DNA of 64,000 nt from UBA6489 sp942490775. GTDB taxonomy: Bacteria > Patescibacteriota > Gracilibacteria > BD1-5 > UBA6164. The stretch spans positions 310,001 through 374,000 of the forward strand of contig CALNYL010000009.1 of assembly GCA_942490775.1 (NCBI GenBank). Reading direction: 5' to 3'. Of this stretch, positions 42,397 through 54,979 are shown piece after piece. The notes below the pieces were generated by a model, which was given only the letters and a program-made list of their open reading frames with translations, was not told the origin of the DNA and made no database searches. Both the position numbers and the translations under genes were made by a program. Numbering within the stretch: the first letter of the stretch is position 1; each line of letters starts with the position of its first letter.

Positions 42397-43890
42397 ATGA
42401 AAAAAGTAACACTTCTTATTTTAGATGGTTTTGGTATAAACACTAAAACTCCAGAAGAAAATAGTATAATCCAAGCAAATACACCAACATTTCAAAAACT
42501 ATTCAAAAACCTAAAAACAACTCTTGAAGCAGCATGAAAAGCTGTATGAATACCCACCTGACAAATGTGAAACTCAGAAGTAGGACATATGACCATATGA
42601 GCCTGACAAATAATAAAACAAAGTCTAGTAAAAATAGACGATAGCTTTGAATCTCAAGAATTTCAAAATATATGAGCATTTAAAAAAGCAGTAAAAAACA
42701 TACAAAAATACAATTCATCACTTCATTTAATAATACTATTTTGACCATGATGAGTACACTCGCACTCAAATCATTTAGAAAATATTTTAAAAATAACTCC
42801 TGAAAATATAAAAATAAATCTTCACCTATTCACAGACTGAAGAGATATAAAACCAAAATCATTTTTAGAGTTATTTAAAACTTTCAAAGAAAAATTTATT
42901 AATAAAAAAGAAAATATAGTAGTATCATCAATCGGATGAAGATATTTTTGAATGGATAGAGACAATAATTGGGAAAGAATAAAAAAATCCTATGAAGAAA
43001 TTGTTTACTGAAAAAATAACACAATTTTAAGTATAGAAGAATATATAGAGAACTGTTACAAAGATGATTTAACAGATGAATTTATACCACCAGTATCATT
43101 TAAAAATTGAGATAAAATTTCAGAAAACGACTCAGTATTTTTCTTAAACTTTCGTAGTGACAGAGCAAAACAAATAACAAAAGCATTTACAGATAAAGAA
43201 TTCAACTGATTTGAAAGAAAGACTTTTCAAAATCTATATTTTGCAACTATGACAAAATATTATCCAGAATACACCAGAAAATATTTTATAGAAAATGGAA
43301 AAGTAGAAAACTGTTTAGCAGAAGTTTTACAAAACAACAATTTATCTCAACTCCACATAGCCGAAACAGAAAAATTTGCTCATGTGACCAAATTTTTTAA
43401 CTGATGAAAACAAATTGTATTTAATTGAGAAAAAGATATACTAGTACCTTCTCACAAAGTTGCAACCTATGACCTAGACCCAGAAATGAGTGCTCAGGAA
43501 ATTTGGCAAAAATACTCAGAAAATGCTCTAAATTATGATTTTACAGTTTTAAATTATGCAAATTGAGATATGGTATGACATACCTGAATTATGGAAGCAA
43601 GTATAAAATCGATAAAAAAACTTGATGAAATAGTTGCTAAAACTATAGACTTTTGTGATAAAAATGATATAGACTTACTTATAACAGCAGATCATTGAAA
43701 TTGCGAAGAAATGTGAATACCTGAGAATCCTAAAACTTCTCACACTACTAATGTTGTACCATTTTGGTATGTGAAAAATTGAGAAGTTGTAGAAACAAAA
43801 AAGAGTTGAGGTTTAGCAAATATTGCTCCTAGTATTTTGGAGATTATGTGAGTAGGGAAGTGAGATGAAATGGGAGAGAGTTTGATTTAA
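42397..43890 (+). CDS. gpmI: 2,3-bisphosphoglycerate-independent phosphoglycerate mutase
   Basis: 497 residues, normal length. Interconverts 3- and 2-phosphoglycerate. Metal-site motif LILDGFG (Asp10), the phospho-Ser in MGNSEVGHM (Ser60), FTDGRD, NFRSDRAKQ, ANGDMVGHTG and TADHGNCEEM are all present. TGA encodes Gly in several of these. Together with eno 0.9 kb downstream it gives two successive steps of lower glycolysis. Confidence 0.94.
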
Positions 43891-43914
43891 TATTAATTCT
43901 TAATTCTAAAACAT

Positions 43915-44382
43915 ATGAGTAATAAATTTCCTACTGCTGATAAAATATGAGCTCTAATTGGTATAGTTGTTTGAATAGGATGCTGAATTTGAATGCCATT
44001 ATATTTTGCAATAAAATTTGGAGACTATGAATCATTAATTCCAGCATGAATATTTATTTTAATTTTTGGTTTTGTTTTTTTCTCTTTCAGAACAAGTTTA
44101 TGAACCATCTTTGGATTTTGAGAAAATAACTATATCCTTAAAAATTGAATTGAAGCCAAAGCAAAAATATTAAAAATAAAAGACACTGGTATAACGATAA
44201 ACAATTGATTATATTTCATGATTGATTTTGTTTTAGAAGTTAAACAGAAATATGAACCAAAATATGAGACAAAAATAAGAGCAATGATTTCTAGAATTAA
44301 TATTTCTCACTATCAACCATGAAATACTATAGAAATAAAAATTCACCCTAAAGACAATAAGAAAGTTGCTATAGTGGTTTAA
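43915..44382 (+). CDS. Hypothetical membrane protein (DUF3592-like layout)
   Basis: 155 residues. Two membrane helices (about 12-34 and 42-62), then a beta-rich domain beginning NNYILKNGIEAKAKILKIKD and ending GNTIEIKIHPKDNKKVAIVV. A short-loop helix pair followed by A-K-I-L-K-I and a terminal V-x-Y-x-P-x-N-P-like element is typical of DUF3592-type proteins; weak evidence. Lies between gpmI and mazG. Confidence 0.5.
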
Positions 44383-44446
44383 AAAATTCCATCTAATCTC
44401 TCTTAGTAAAGAAAAACAAATAGAGATAAAATTTAAATAAATAAAA

Positions 44447-44761
44447 ATGCAAAAACTAAAATCAAATACAACAATAAAACAGTTACAAAAATACATTTTA
44501 GAAATATGAATAGAATTAGGCTTTGACAGACTCAATGCCACCCAAAGATGTCTAATGCTATGAGAGGAAGTCTGAGAACTTTTTAAAAGTATAAGAAAAC
44601 ACGAAAAAATAAAAATAGCTAAAGATTCTACTGTCAACCAAATAGAAGACGAACTAGCAGATGTGTTAAAGCAAGTATGTGCAGTTGCGAATTATTTTGA
44701 AATTGATTTGGAAAAAGCGTTTACAGAAAAAGAAAAGAAAAATATCTGAAGATGGGAATAA
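44447..44761 (+). CDS. MazG-like nucleotide pyrophosphohydrolase
   Basis: 104 residues. The metal-binding pattern EExxE (Glu40, Glu41, Glu44 in LGEEVGELF) and ExxD (Glu69, Asp72 in EDELADVL) defines the MazG/all-alpha NTP pyrophosphatase fold. Hydrolyses (d)NTPs to NMP and PPi, often for house-cleaning. Lies 64 bp upstream of eno. Confidence 0.82.
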
Positions 44762-44825
44762 TTTTTCTCTGTCCGTAATGACACAAAACTACAAAAACAT
44801 TTTTTAATTTTTAACTATTTTACCC

Positions 44826-46058
44826 ATGTACACAATACAAAAAGTCCATGCTAGAGAAGTTTTAGACTCTAGATGAAACCCTACTGTAGAAGTAGAAATC
44901 ACCCTAGAAAACGGAAGCTTTGGTAGAGCAATCGTACCAAGCTGAGCTAGTACTTGAATCCACGAAGCACTAGAACTAAGAGACTGAGACAAAACTAGAT
45001 ACTTATGAAAATGAGTATTAAAAGCAGTTTCAAATGTGAATGAGGTTATCTCAAAAGAAATAGAATGAAAATCATTCGCTGGTTACAGAGAACTAGACGA
45101 ACTAATGATAAAACTAGACTGAACAAAAAACAAGTCAAAACTATGAGCAAATGCTATCCTATGAGTATCTATGGCATTCGTAGTAGCTTGCAGTAATTCA
45201 GAAGGAAAACAAATATTTGAATACCTAGGAGAATGAAAATGAAACACTCTACCAACTCCTATGATGAACATACTAAACGGATGATCTCATGCTGATAACA
45301 ATGTAGATATTCAAGAATTTATGATAGTACCAGTTTGAGCAAAAGACATAAAAGAAGCTGTTAGAATGTGAGCAGAAGTATTTCATAATCTTGGAAAAAT
45401 CCTTAAATCAAAAGGACTATCAACATCAGTTTGAGACGAATGAGGATATGCACCAAATCTAGGATCTAATGAAGAAGCTTTACAAGTTATAATTGAAGCT
45501 ATAGAAAAAGCATGATACACAACAGACCAAATAAAATTAGCACTAGATGTAGCAGCAAGCGAATTTTATAAAGATGAAAAATATAACCTAGCTTGAGAAT
45601 GAAGAGTATTATCAGACTCTGAAATAGTAGATTTTTATGCTGACTTAGTAGAAAAATACCCAATTATATCTATAGAAGACGGTATGGCAGAAGACGACTT
45701 TGAAGGATGGAAATTAATGACTCAAAAACTTTGAGATAAAATAATGCTAGTATGAGATGATTTATTTGTAACAAATATGGAAAGACTAGATATGTGAATA
45801 AAGCAAGGAATGACAAATGCAATTCTTATCAAACTAAACCAAATAGGATCAGTAAGTGAAACTATGGATTGTATAGATATGGCAACTGAGGCAGGAATGA
45901 AATCTATAATTTCTCATAGATCATGAGAAACAGAAGATACATTTATAGCACACTTAGTTGTTGCTAAAAATACTTGATATATAAAAACAGGTTCACTATC
46001 TAGAACAGACAGAGTTGCAAAATATAATGAACTTATTAGAATAGAAGAAAGAGTTTAA
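44826..46058 (+). CDS. eno: Enolase
   Basis: 410 residues. Converts 2-phosphoglycerate to phosphoenolpyruvate. Motifs: AREVLDSRGNPTVEVE, SGASTG, SVGDEGGYAPNL, SIEDGMAEDD, LIKLNQIGS with the catalytic Lys, and SHRSGETED. TGA encodes the invariant Gly in DSRGNPT and SGAST. Ends in a strong terminator. Confidence 0.97.
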
Positions 46059-46074
46059 ATAATTCTTAATATAA

Positions 46075-46107
46075 AAAATAAGACTAATTTAAATTAGTCT
46101 TATTTTT
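46075..46107 (+). terminator. Rho-independent terminator after eno
   Basis: AAAAATAAGACTAATTTA and its complement form a near-perfect 16-bp stem, 17 bp after the enolase stop. Confidence 0.88.
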
Positions 46108-46132
46108 GTTTTAATTTTTAAAATAATAAGAT

Positions 46133-46456
46133 ATGGATAGAATTATTTTAAGTAGAAAAGTTAGAGTCTTTTATATTATATTTTCATTTCTAACTTTAAT
46201 CTTATTTATATCATCATATATACACAACTCTCAGTTAGAATCAATAGATATATATAAAAATAGTCCTTTAGTAGACATTGAAATTATATCATTTTCTTTA
46301 CTTTTATTTTTCTATTTTATAAATGCTATAGTAATTTATATGAGAAATAAAGAAAAAAATAGTTTATTACTTATGAGAATTATAAGTATAATATTATTCA
46401 CAATGTTAATCTTGGCGGTTTATATTGATAGATCTACACTAATTTATATTACCTAA
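46133..46456 (+). CDS. Hypothetical small membrane protein
   Basis: 107 residues, three hydrophobic segments (about 12-28, 47-69 and 82-99). It contains no glycine at all and hence no TGA codon, unusual for a membrane protein of this size. No family recognised. Leads a run of accessory genes on the same strand. Confidence 0.55.
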   Translation: MDRIILSRKVRVFYIIFSFLTLILFISSYIHNSQLESIDIYKNSPLVDIEIISFSLLLFFYFINAIVIYMRNKEKNSLLLMRIISIILFTMLILAVYIDRSTLIYIT

Positions 46457-46481
46457 TTATTTATTATTTAAAATAACAAAC

Positions 46482-47315
46482 ATGAGAAAAATTATAATTT
46501 TAATAATTGCCATAAGCTTATTTTCCTTAATTTCTTGCAAAGAAAATAATATACTTTCTACTGAATTAAAAGAAGAAAATAAAACATGAACACAAGCAAT
46601 AGAAAAAAATAATTATAAAATTGGAAATCTAAGCAATAGCTTTAAAAAAGATGATGAAAGCATTTATTATAAAGCTCCTATCGCTGATTTGAAAATTGAA
46701 GGTGCAGACCCAAATACTTTTGGAGTCATCACTGGTAGATTAGCAAGAGATAAAAGTAATTTATATCTTACCCATAAAATTTTAGCTTCATTTGCAAAAA
46801 AAGAAAATGGAAAACTTCCTGACTGGACTAATAAAATTGATGTTGATTCTTTTAGACCTTTGGGAGATAGTGAAATAGGTTATATGAAAGATAAAAATTC
46901 TATTTATTATATTGACTGTTACTGAATGGGAGATTGTAACCTTGACTTAGATATAATTGATTCTAAGTCTCCAGAGAATTTTAGATTATTAATGGGAAAA
47001 GATAATAATGGTGATATAAAAAACTATGCAACAGATGACCAAAATGTTTACAAAAGAGGTGATTTATTAAAAGGTATTGATGCAAAAACTTTTGAAATTC
47101 TAAATGATACTTATCTAAAAGATAAAAAACATATTTACTATGAAACTTGCAAAGGTAATTGCCACAATTCTCCTCCAAGTATTCTAGAAGAGGCAGATCT
47201 AGGATCGTTTGAAGTGTTAAGTAACTGATTTTCTAAAGACAAAAATAATTGTTATGAATCTTGAAAAATTGTTGAGATGTCTGAATGTAATAAAATAAAA
47301 AATAATATTAACTAA
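46482..47315 (+). CDS. DKNYY-type lipoprotein
   Basis: 277 residues. Lipoprotein signal with lipobox FSLISC (Cys19). The body has repeats of the kind GRLARDKSNLY, GYMKDKNSIYYID, YATDDQNVYKRGDLL, TYLKDKKHIYYE and GFSKDKNNCYESGK, characteristic of the DKNYY family of surface proteins. Four cysteines may form disulphides. Only about 4 of 19 glycines use TGA, low for this genome. Confidence 0.7.
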
Positions 47316-47324
47316 AAAATAAAT

Positions 47325-48380
47325 ATGAAAAAATATATTACTTTAATAATTTGTATGAGTGCTTTACTTCTAACTAGTTGTAATAATACTCCTGAACAAA
47401 ATATAGAAAATCCACCTGAAGAAAGCACTAAAATCTCAATATCAGAAAACTACCTCGGAAGTGATTTTAAATGAAATTATGTTTGGTGATGAGCTATGAA
47501 TTTAGCTTGGACAGAACTCAGTGAAAATATAATAAAAGAAAAAATAAAACTAGCAACAGAAGATAAAATAGCATTAGAAATGGTTGATAAGTTAAATAAT
47601 CCAGTTTTTACAAAAAGTGATTTAGATAAAGAAAGTTACTATATAAAAAGTGGTTATGGACAAGAAATGGTTGAAGCCATAAACAAAGAATCAAAACAAA
47701 AATTTCCAAATAAAAGTTTTGCTGATTTAGATATATCTTTAAACCCTAAAGATATAATTTCATATGCTTACTTTTTTAAAAAAGTTGAGTACCCAGAAGT
47801 TTTTAAAGATTGAAATATTCTTTTTGGTAATAAAAATGTTGAAGGTTTTTTTGCTATAGGTGAACAAAAGAATAATGTAAAAATTATAAAATATGTAAAT
47901 GATAATAATTTTATAGTAAAGCTAGATTTAAAAGATGATTCAGATGAACTATTTTTAGCTAAAGGTTTTGATATGGAAAATCCTAGCGAAACTGTAAAAC
48001 AAATAAATCAAGGAAATTCTTGAAAACTAAAATCTATTTCAAGAAATGAAGTATTTAAAACTCCTAAGATTTATCTAGATGTAAAAAGAAACTATACTGA
48101 ATTAGTAGATAAATTCTTAACAAATAAATGATTTGAAAAATATATGATTTCCAAAATGTTTGAAAATATAAATTTTAGTATGGATGAAAAATGAGCTAAA
48201 GTTGAAAATGAGGCAGTTATAGATTCATTAGCAACTTCTGAAGGTCCTTCTTGACCACCTAAAAAATATAAAAAGTTTATTTTAAATAAACCTTATCGGA
48301 TAATTATGAAAAGAAAAGATTCAAAAAATCCATATTTTATTCTAGGAGTAAATAATACAGAATTGATGAAAAAAAATTAG
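47325..48380 (+). CDS. Lipoprotein, possibly serpin-like
   Basis: 351 residues. Lipobox LLLTSC (Cys19). The mature part starts with NYVWGGAMNLAWTELSENII; DIISYAYFFKKVEYPEVF follows, and it ends with KPYRIIMKRKDSKNPYFILG. The final segment and a preceding AKVENEAVIDSLAT recall the reactive-loop region and last strands of serpins, but without certainty; it could be an unrelated family. Follows the DKNYY gene by 9 bp, so probably one operon. Confidence 0.55.
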
Positions 48381-48435
48381 AAAATAAATAGCATTTTCTT
48401 GAATAATAAATATTTTTTCTATCATGAAAAAAACA

Positions 48436-48474
48436 ACAAAAAAAGTCCAAAGCTTTGCTTTGGACTTTTTTTTA
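48436..48474. terminator. Bidirectional terminator
   Basis: AAAAAGTCCAAAGC-TTT-GCTTTGGACTTTTT perfect hairpin between two convergent genes; it can serve both. Confidence 0.88.
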
Positions 48475-51400
48475 ATTCTTCAGCCAATCTGGTACTTCCA
48501 TTCCATCATCCCAAAGCTCATCCTTTTTTCACTTTTTTTCATCCTGTTTATCTGTTGCTTTTTCATTCTTAGCTGTATCTGTTTTTTCAGTAACTAAAGG
48601 AGAGCTAGGTTCACTTTTTATATTATTTGAATCGGAAGAATCTGATAGTAACCAATCTGGAATTTTTTCTTCTTTTTTAGTTTCTGTTGTTTTTTCTTCT
48701 ACTTTCGGCTTTGGTATTTCCTTTTTTACTTCTGGCTTAGTTTCAGTTTTTTTATCACTAGAATCTAAACTTCAAGCTAACCAATCTGGAATTTTTTCTT
48801 CTTTTTTAGGAGCAACAGAACTAGGCTTTTTATTTTCTTCCACTTTCGGCTTTGGGATTTCCTTTTTTACTTCAGGCTTAGTTTTAGTTTTTTTATCACT
48901 AATAGTATCTAAACTTCAAGCTAACCAATCTGGTATTTTCTCTTTTTTAGTTTCAGTTTTTTTATCACTAGTAGCATCTAAACTTCAAGCTAACCATTCT
49001 GGTACTTTCTCTTTTTTAGTTTCTGTTGTTTTTTCTTCTACTTTCGGCTTTGGGATTTCCTTTTTTACTTCAGGCTTAGTTTCAGTTCTTTTATCTTCTA
49101 TTTTTGGCTTTGGGATTTCTTTTTTAACCTCAGTTTTAGTTTCAGTTTTTTTATCACTAGTAGTATCTAAGCTTCAAGCTAACCATTCTGGTACTTTCTC
49201 TTTTTTAGTTTCTATTTTTTTCTCTTCTACTTTCGGTTTTGGGATTTCCTTTTTCACTTCTGGCTTAGTTTCTGTTTTTTTCTCTTCTATTTTTGGCTTT
49301 GGGATTTCTTTTTTAACCTCAGTTTTAGTTTCAACATTAGTTTTAGTTTCAACATTAGTTTCTGTTTTATTATCATCTCAACCAAAACTTCAAGATAACC
49401 AGCTAGGTATTTTTTCGTCTTTCTTTTCTGCATTTATTTCTACCTTATCTTCATTTTTAACATTTAAGTTTTTGTTTTCTATTTTAGTTTCTTTAATTAC
49501 TTCTTTAGTTTTTACAGTTTCTTTTGGAATTGTTGATCAAGAGAATACAGAAGATTCTGTTTTCAATATTCATTCTTTCTTTAATTCATCATTTCTAACT
49601 CCTCAAAGCAAATCTTCTCCACTATCATCAATCATGTCATCATTACTAGAACTTGATCTTTTTTGTATAAAATCACTAAATGATACATCTTCATCTTTAT
49701 TGGTAACCTTATAATATATGAAGTATAAAATTACTATTATTATAAATATTCATAAAAATAATCAGGCTAAATATAACAGAGTCAAAAGTATTCATTTTAA
49801 ACTCCAACCAGAATCCTCAGTAGTAACATCTGGTACCACTGTTTCATCTATTACCTCATCAATATCCTCTTGCGGTATATTATCAAATCCCCCATTAATT
49901 AATTTCTTTAAAATAGCTTTGAAGTTAGTAGCTTCTTCTTCTGTAAAAGTTCCACTTGCCTTTATATCATCTAAGATTTCATTTCAAAGTTCTTTATTTA
50001 AATTTGTATCATCACTTGCATTTATCCTTCTAAGCTTATCCATTATTTCATCATAACAATTTTCTTTAGCTCAAGACTTTACACAAGTTATAGACTTAGG
50101 TACCATAGTTACCAAGAGAGTAAATGCTTTATTCCTTTCACTTTTATCAATTTGTCAGTTTACTAGAATAGATTCTAATACATCTATTATCTCATTTGTA
50201 TTTTCAACATTATTAGAATCAAGATATTTTTCAAAATCTATTATTGTAATTGTCTTTTCCCTATCGTCAAACCATTCCTCTTGAAGTTTTTGTATATATT
50301 TTGAAGACTCTAACCTATATTCTGATGGTAGTTCAGATACTAATTTTTTTAGTTCTTCTATAAGTTCTTTATCTGAATCTCTTACTCAATCAAATATTAT
50401 ATCATCTAAATTAATATTTTCATCTTCTATATATTCTTTTATTATTGTTATATCTTGAGATTTTATAATATCTCAAGAAGCATTTTTTATAAATATTCTT
50501 AGCTTTTGTTCTCTACTATCATTTAGTTTAACATTTAAAACATCTCCAGTAGTATAACTAGCAGTTCATTTATTATCCTCATCATCATCCTTTCATCAGT
50601 TCAAATCAGAATCTACAAGTATATCAAAATCTACAACATAGTTTCTAATATCTCACTTACTCTCTCAAAGATATAGAAAAACCCTTTCTCACTCCTCTGA
50701 AATAGTTATAATATTTTCTTTTGAAATTTCTGGGTACGAAAAAATATTTATTCACTGCTTATATGCTTTTAATTTATTTTTTATATTTTTTATTACCTTA
50801 TTAGTTACTTCCTTGGTTTTTGTTCACTCTGCTATTGTTAATTTAACCTCATGAGTTGTTTTTCAGTCTTTATAAGTATGCATAAAGTTATCTGATGTTG
50901 TTTTAGTCCCATCTCAAAAATCCCAATGTGATGAGTCTATCTTTCAAGTACTTTTATTTATAAAAATAAATTTATTTCAAACAGAAATATAATCAAAATC
51001 TGGATACAATTTATTCACAGCATTTATTGTAACATTTTTTGTACTACTAAGTCACTTATATTTAACCTTTACTTTTGAATAGAACTTTCAAGACCTTTTA
51101 AATTTATAAGAAACAGTATTAGTAGTTGTTTGTCTTTCATAAAATCAATCCCCATCAAAATCCCAACTATAAAGAGAATTCTCAGAAATATCCTGTCATA
51201 ATATATTTTTCACATCCGCAGTAAAAATAACTTCTTCTCATACAACCACAGAAGAATTATTTACTTTCAAGTTTATCAAAGGAGTATTTATATTATCCCC
51301 TGTAACCGTTATAAAATACCTAGAATTAGTTATATCTTCTGAACTCGCTCTATCCTCATTATTATCTTTTAGTATAACTACAAAATAATAATTACCTGTT

Positions 51401-53748
51401 ATTTTCGGTATAACAAAAGCAGTATCAGATTTAGTTGTAGCTCTAAAGTCTTGTGGCTCTGAATCTAAATCAGTATAATAGTACCACAAATAAGACTGTA
51501 TAACTCAATCCTCATCTTCTGCTCAAACAGCACTTACATTCACAATAAGAGGGTCTCAATCAGGATTTGTAACTCTAATATCAAGAGAACTCAATGTCGG
51601 ATAAAGATTTCTAACATCAACCATTATCTCCTGACTATCTGTTTTTCATTCTCTACTTTTTACTGTAAGCTTTATAGGAAAACATCAAAGCTCATCAAAC
51701 TTATGGCTCACATTAGCAGAAGATGAATATTTTGAATTTCATATTTTCCAAGAATACTCTAAACTAGTATTCTTCCCATCTATATTTATACTATCATCAG
51801 AATTTAGTTTTAATATTCAAACCTTATCTAAAATATAAGCACCTTTTCAATCACAAGCATCATCATCAAAAACCAAATCTCCCTTTCATCACTCTTGATT
51901 CATTCAAATCAAAGCCAAAGGACTTTTAGAATCTCATACATAAACAATCTTAGAATGTGTATTAGTTTCTCATTTTTTATCTCTAACTTTTAACTTAACA
52001 GTAAAAATTCAGCTCTTATCATATATATGAGTAACATTTGACGAAGTTCATCACTTAGAAATTCCATCTCAAAAATCCCATTCAAAAGATTCAGCCTCAG
52101 GAGAATTTGCTATAATTTTTATATATCACTCTCTTTGTATGGCTTTAGGATAAGCATTAAAATCAACAGAAAGTATTGAATTAATAGTAACCTGTTTTCT
52201 CTCTGTTTCTACCATTCAATCCAAATCCTTTACCTCCACTCCAACATTATGAGTTCATTTAGAAATAAAAGTATAATATCACCTAGAACCATCCTCATTT
52301 GAATTATTTAAAAGTACCTTTTCTCAATCAACATACCATATAAAACTTAAATTTCAATCATCAGAAAAATCTTTATCATAACTTTTTGAAGCATCTAATA
52401 AAACAGTATTTGGTTTATTCCTATCTGGTATAGAAGTATTTAAATTTGGAATAGGAGGTCTTGACCTTATAGTAACTATTTTTACATCAGTATCAGTGTC
52501 ACCTGATTGATCTGTAGCACTTAACTTCACATTAAAACTTCACTTTGTTTCAAATGTATAAGATATAGACTTTCAGGTATCCTTATAAACCACATTATCA
52601 TTATTTATATCCAATATTTCCCAAGCATAACTTATATCCTTTTGATTACCTGAAGGTCTAGCTGTAAAATTAATTTTATCTCCTATATATCACTCTTCCT
52701 CTCAAGAATCTATAGTCGCTATAAGATTAAGTACCGATATATTAAACTCCCTTCTTACTTCTTTTAATTCATTTGTTTTCATAATAAGAGAAACTGTATA
52801 CTCTTTCTCTTTTGAGTAAACAACTCTCTCCACCTTAGGTGCTCACTTATATGTCTTTTTTAAACCATTTCAAAAATCCCAAGTAGTCTCTATAAACTTA
52901 GCCCCATATGTAGGAACTGAGCTAGTAGCATCAAACACAAGTCAGTAAGAAGATTCATTAGGAGTAAATTTTATACTATCTCCATCTTGTATATTTATTC
53001 CATTAACTTTTAATAACAAAGAAGCAATCTTCTCATTTACAGTAATATCAACCCTTTGCCTAAGAGGCAATACATCAGTAAAACCATTTTCATTTTTATG
53101 ATCTGAAACCACATCTAAAAAAATAGAAAAAGTTCATTCCTCTGTAAAAGTATAATTTAAAGCCTTCCCTCTTCATATCTCTTTCTCACTAGTTCAAGTA
53201 TCAATCCACCAAACATAATTATTATAAGATATTTTAGTTCAACTAGGATCTTTAACCTGTGCCCTAAGAGTAACATTTAAAGGAGCATTTCACTCCTTTG
53301 GATTAACCTCCACAGTTCCAGAAATACCTTCTATTTTAACATCCTCAACATAATCTGATAATTTATCTACTACATCAACATAATTTGACCTATTAGAAGG
53401 ATTTTTAACTCATTTTCTAATAGCAGTCAAAAGATAATTTAAAGTATTTTCATTTTTAACATTATTATCCAAATAATTATATCAAGTCTCAGCTAAAGAT
53501 ATCATCTCATTTAAAACATCTATATTCATTTTTTCATCTATCTCAAAAGAATCCCTAAGCTTAAAATATTCTTTGGATAGTAAATATCTATATTCATTAA
53601 ATGTTCAATTATCTATACTCCTCTGTCTAGCATATGCATCCAAAGAGCCTCAAGAACTATCTCAAGCAGAATTATACTCACTAGAATAAGCTAGACTGAA
53701 AGGTAATAATAAAAATATTGTTACGAAAAATATCAGTTTTTTCCTCAT
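48472..53748 (-). CDS. Giant PKD-repeat surface protein with repetitive cytoplasmic tail
   Basis: 1758 residues, the largest gene here. Signal peptide (MRKKLIFFVTIFLLLPFSLA), then about 1250 extracellular residues with many Ig-like/PKD domains; clear PKD cores are FEWDFGDGISKGG...VKLKVRDKKG, YSWDFDGDGFYER and SHWDFGDGTKTTS. One membrane helix lies near residues 1318-1346, followed by a ~410-residue Lys/Glu/Thr/Pro-rich tail. The tail contains seven copies of I/V-P-x-W-L, four extended to the form WLAGSLD-x(2-3)-SDKK and one degenerate (WLSGSF), separated by EVKKEIPKPK-type linkers. Likely an adhesin or host-contact protein with an intracellular docking tail. Nearly all glycines are TGA. Confidence 0.8.
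48475..49420 (-). repeat. Repeats encoding P-x-W-L motifs in the tail of the PKD protein
   Basis: Imperfect in-gene DNA repeats. Units encode IP(D/E)WLAGSLD followed by (T/S)SDKKTETK and KKEIPKPK(V/I)EEK. Motif variants in order are PSWLSGSF, PEWLAGSLD twice, PDWLAGSLD twice, PDWLLSDS and the terminal PDWLKN. Repeat number is likely variable between strains. Confidence 0.8.
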
Positions 53749-53912
53749 AGTTTTATTTAAAATATATATTTAATTAAATGATAACATAAAACTAAGCATA
53801 TGGCAAAATTTTTAAAGATAGAATTACAAAGACATATTTTAAGTTTGATTTTATATAAAAATATATATAATTAGGATGTTATAAAAATATTTACTTAAAT
53901 AACTTCACAACT

Positions 53913-54368
53913 ATGGACTTAAATAAAGTACAAATCATAGGAAATATAACTCAAGATATAGAGTTAAGACAAACACCAAATGGACAAAATGTCACAAGTT
54001 TCTCTGTAGCCACAAATAGAACTTGGACAGACTCTAACTCTGGAATAAAACAAGAACAAGCAGAATTCCACAATGTAGTCCTATGGTGAAAATTAGCAGA
54101 AATAGCATCTCAGTACCTAGCAAAGTGAAAAAAAATATATATAGAATGAAGACTGCAAACAAGAAGCTGGGAAGCACAAGACTGAACAAAAAGATACAAA
54201 ACAGAAATAGTATGAACAAATATGATAATGCTAGATAAAGCAGGATGATGAGATTTTGAAGCAAATAACACAACCAAATCAGAACCTACAAAAAATGACT
54301 CACCAACTGTAAAGAAAGCAAACACAAAACAAGAAGAAGAAATCAGTGTAGATGATATACCTTTTTAA
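53913..54368 (+). CDS. ssb: Single-stranded DNA-binding protein
   Basis: 151 residues. OB-fold with LNKVQIIGNITQDIELRQTP, FHNVVLWGKLAEIASQYLAKG and KIYIEGRLQTRSWEAQDG; acidic tail ending VDDIPF, the canonical SSB tip (DDIPF) that recruits repair and replication partners. TGA encodes conserved glycines (WGK, KGK, EGR). Confidence 0.95.
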
Positions 54369-54413
54369 GAAATTCTTGATATATTTAAACTTTATTTTTT
54401 TCACTAAAATACT

Positions 54414-54872
54414 ATGAAATTTTTATTATTGCTCCCTGCTATTTTATATACAGTTATAATTTTAACTAATCCTTGACTTGCTAGTATGGAAGAAGAAGTA
54501 AGTTTATTTTGGATGTTAAAGCAGAAAATACCCGTTATTTCTTACATAACAGTATTTTTTGTTTTATATATGATACTTGTTTGGATAGTTTTAACTTCTT
54601 CAGGAATAATTGTAAGCTATAAGAATAAGAAACAAGACAAAGAAATATGAGAACTAAAATCAAAACTACTTGACTGACAAGAATGATTAATAGACTGAAT
54701 AGATGGAAAATTTGAAAAAATATTAAAATCATCTATCGAAGAAGGAAATAAAAAAACAGAAGCCTACAAAAAAGAAAACGAAAAAATAGTATCAAACTTA
54801 GAATTCAAACTAGAAAGTTTTGAGAAAAAATTAGAAAACTTTGATAAAAAAATAGACAAATTAAAAAAATAA
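54414..54872 (+). CDS. Hypothetical membrane protein with C-terminal coiled coil
   Basis: 152 residues. Two hydrophobic segments (about 2-22 and 41-68), then a 75-residue Lys/Glu coiled coil (KFEKILKSSIEEGNKKTEAY, then KIVSNLEFKLESFEKKLENF). No family recognised. Lies between ssb and repeat C copy 2. Confidence 0.55.
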
Positions 54873-54940
54873 AGGGCAAACACAAGGTATTGCCCCTACA
54901 GTAATATTTCTAATGTAAGAGTGAACCTTGTGTTCACCCT
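54873..54940. repeat. Repeat C element, copy 2
   Basis: AGGGCAAACACAAGGTATTG at the left and, on the other strand, AGGGTGAACACAAGGTTCAC at the right: an imperfect terminal inverted repeat, 68 bp overall, like 19210-19276. Non-coding and intergenic. Confidence 0.65.
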
Positions 54941-54979
54941 AAATTATTAATAATAAACCTTATATTACTCAAAAATAAT

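Noticed and set aside
48475..49420. Possible CRISPR array because of regular DNA repeats
   Set aside because: The repeats stay in one reading frame and encode the P-x-W-L tail of the PKD protein; units vary and there are no unique spacers of constant length.
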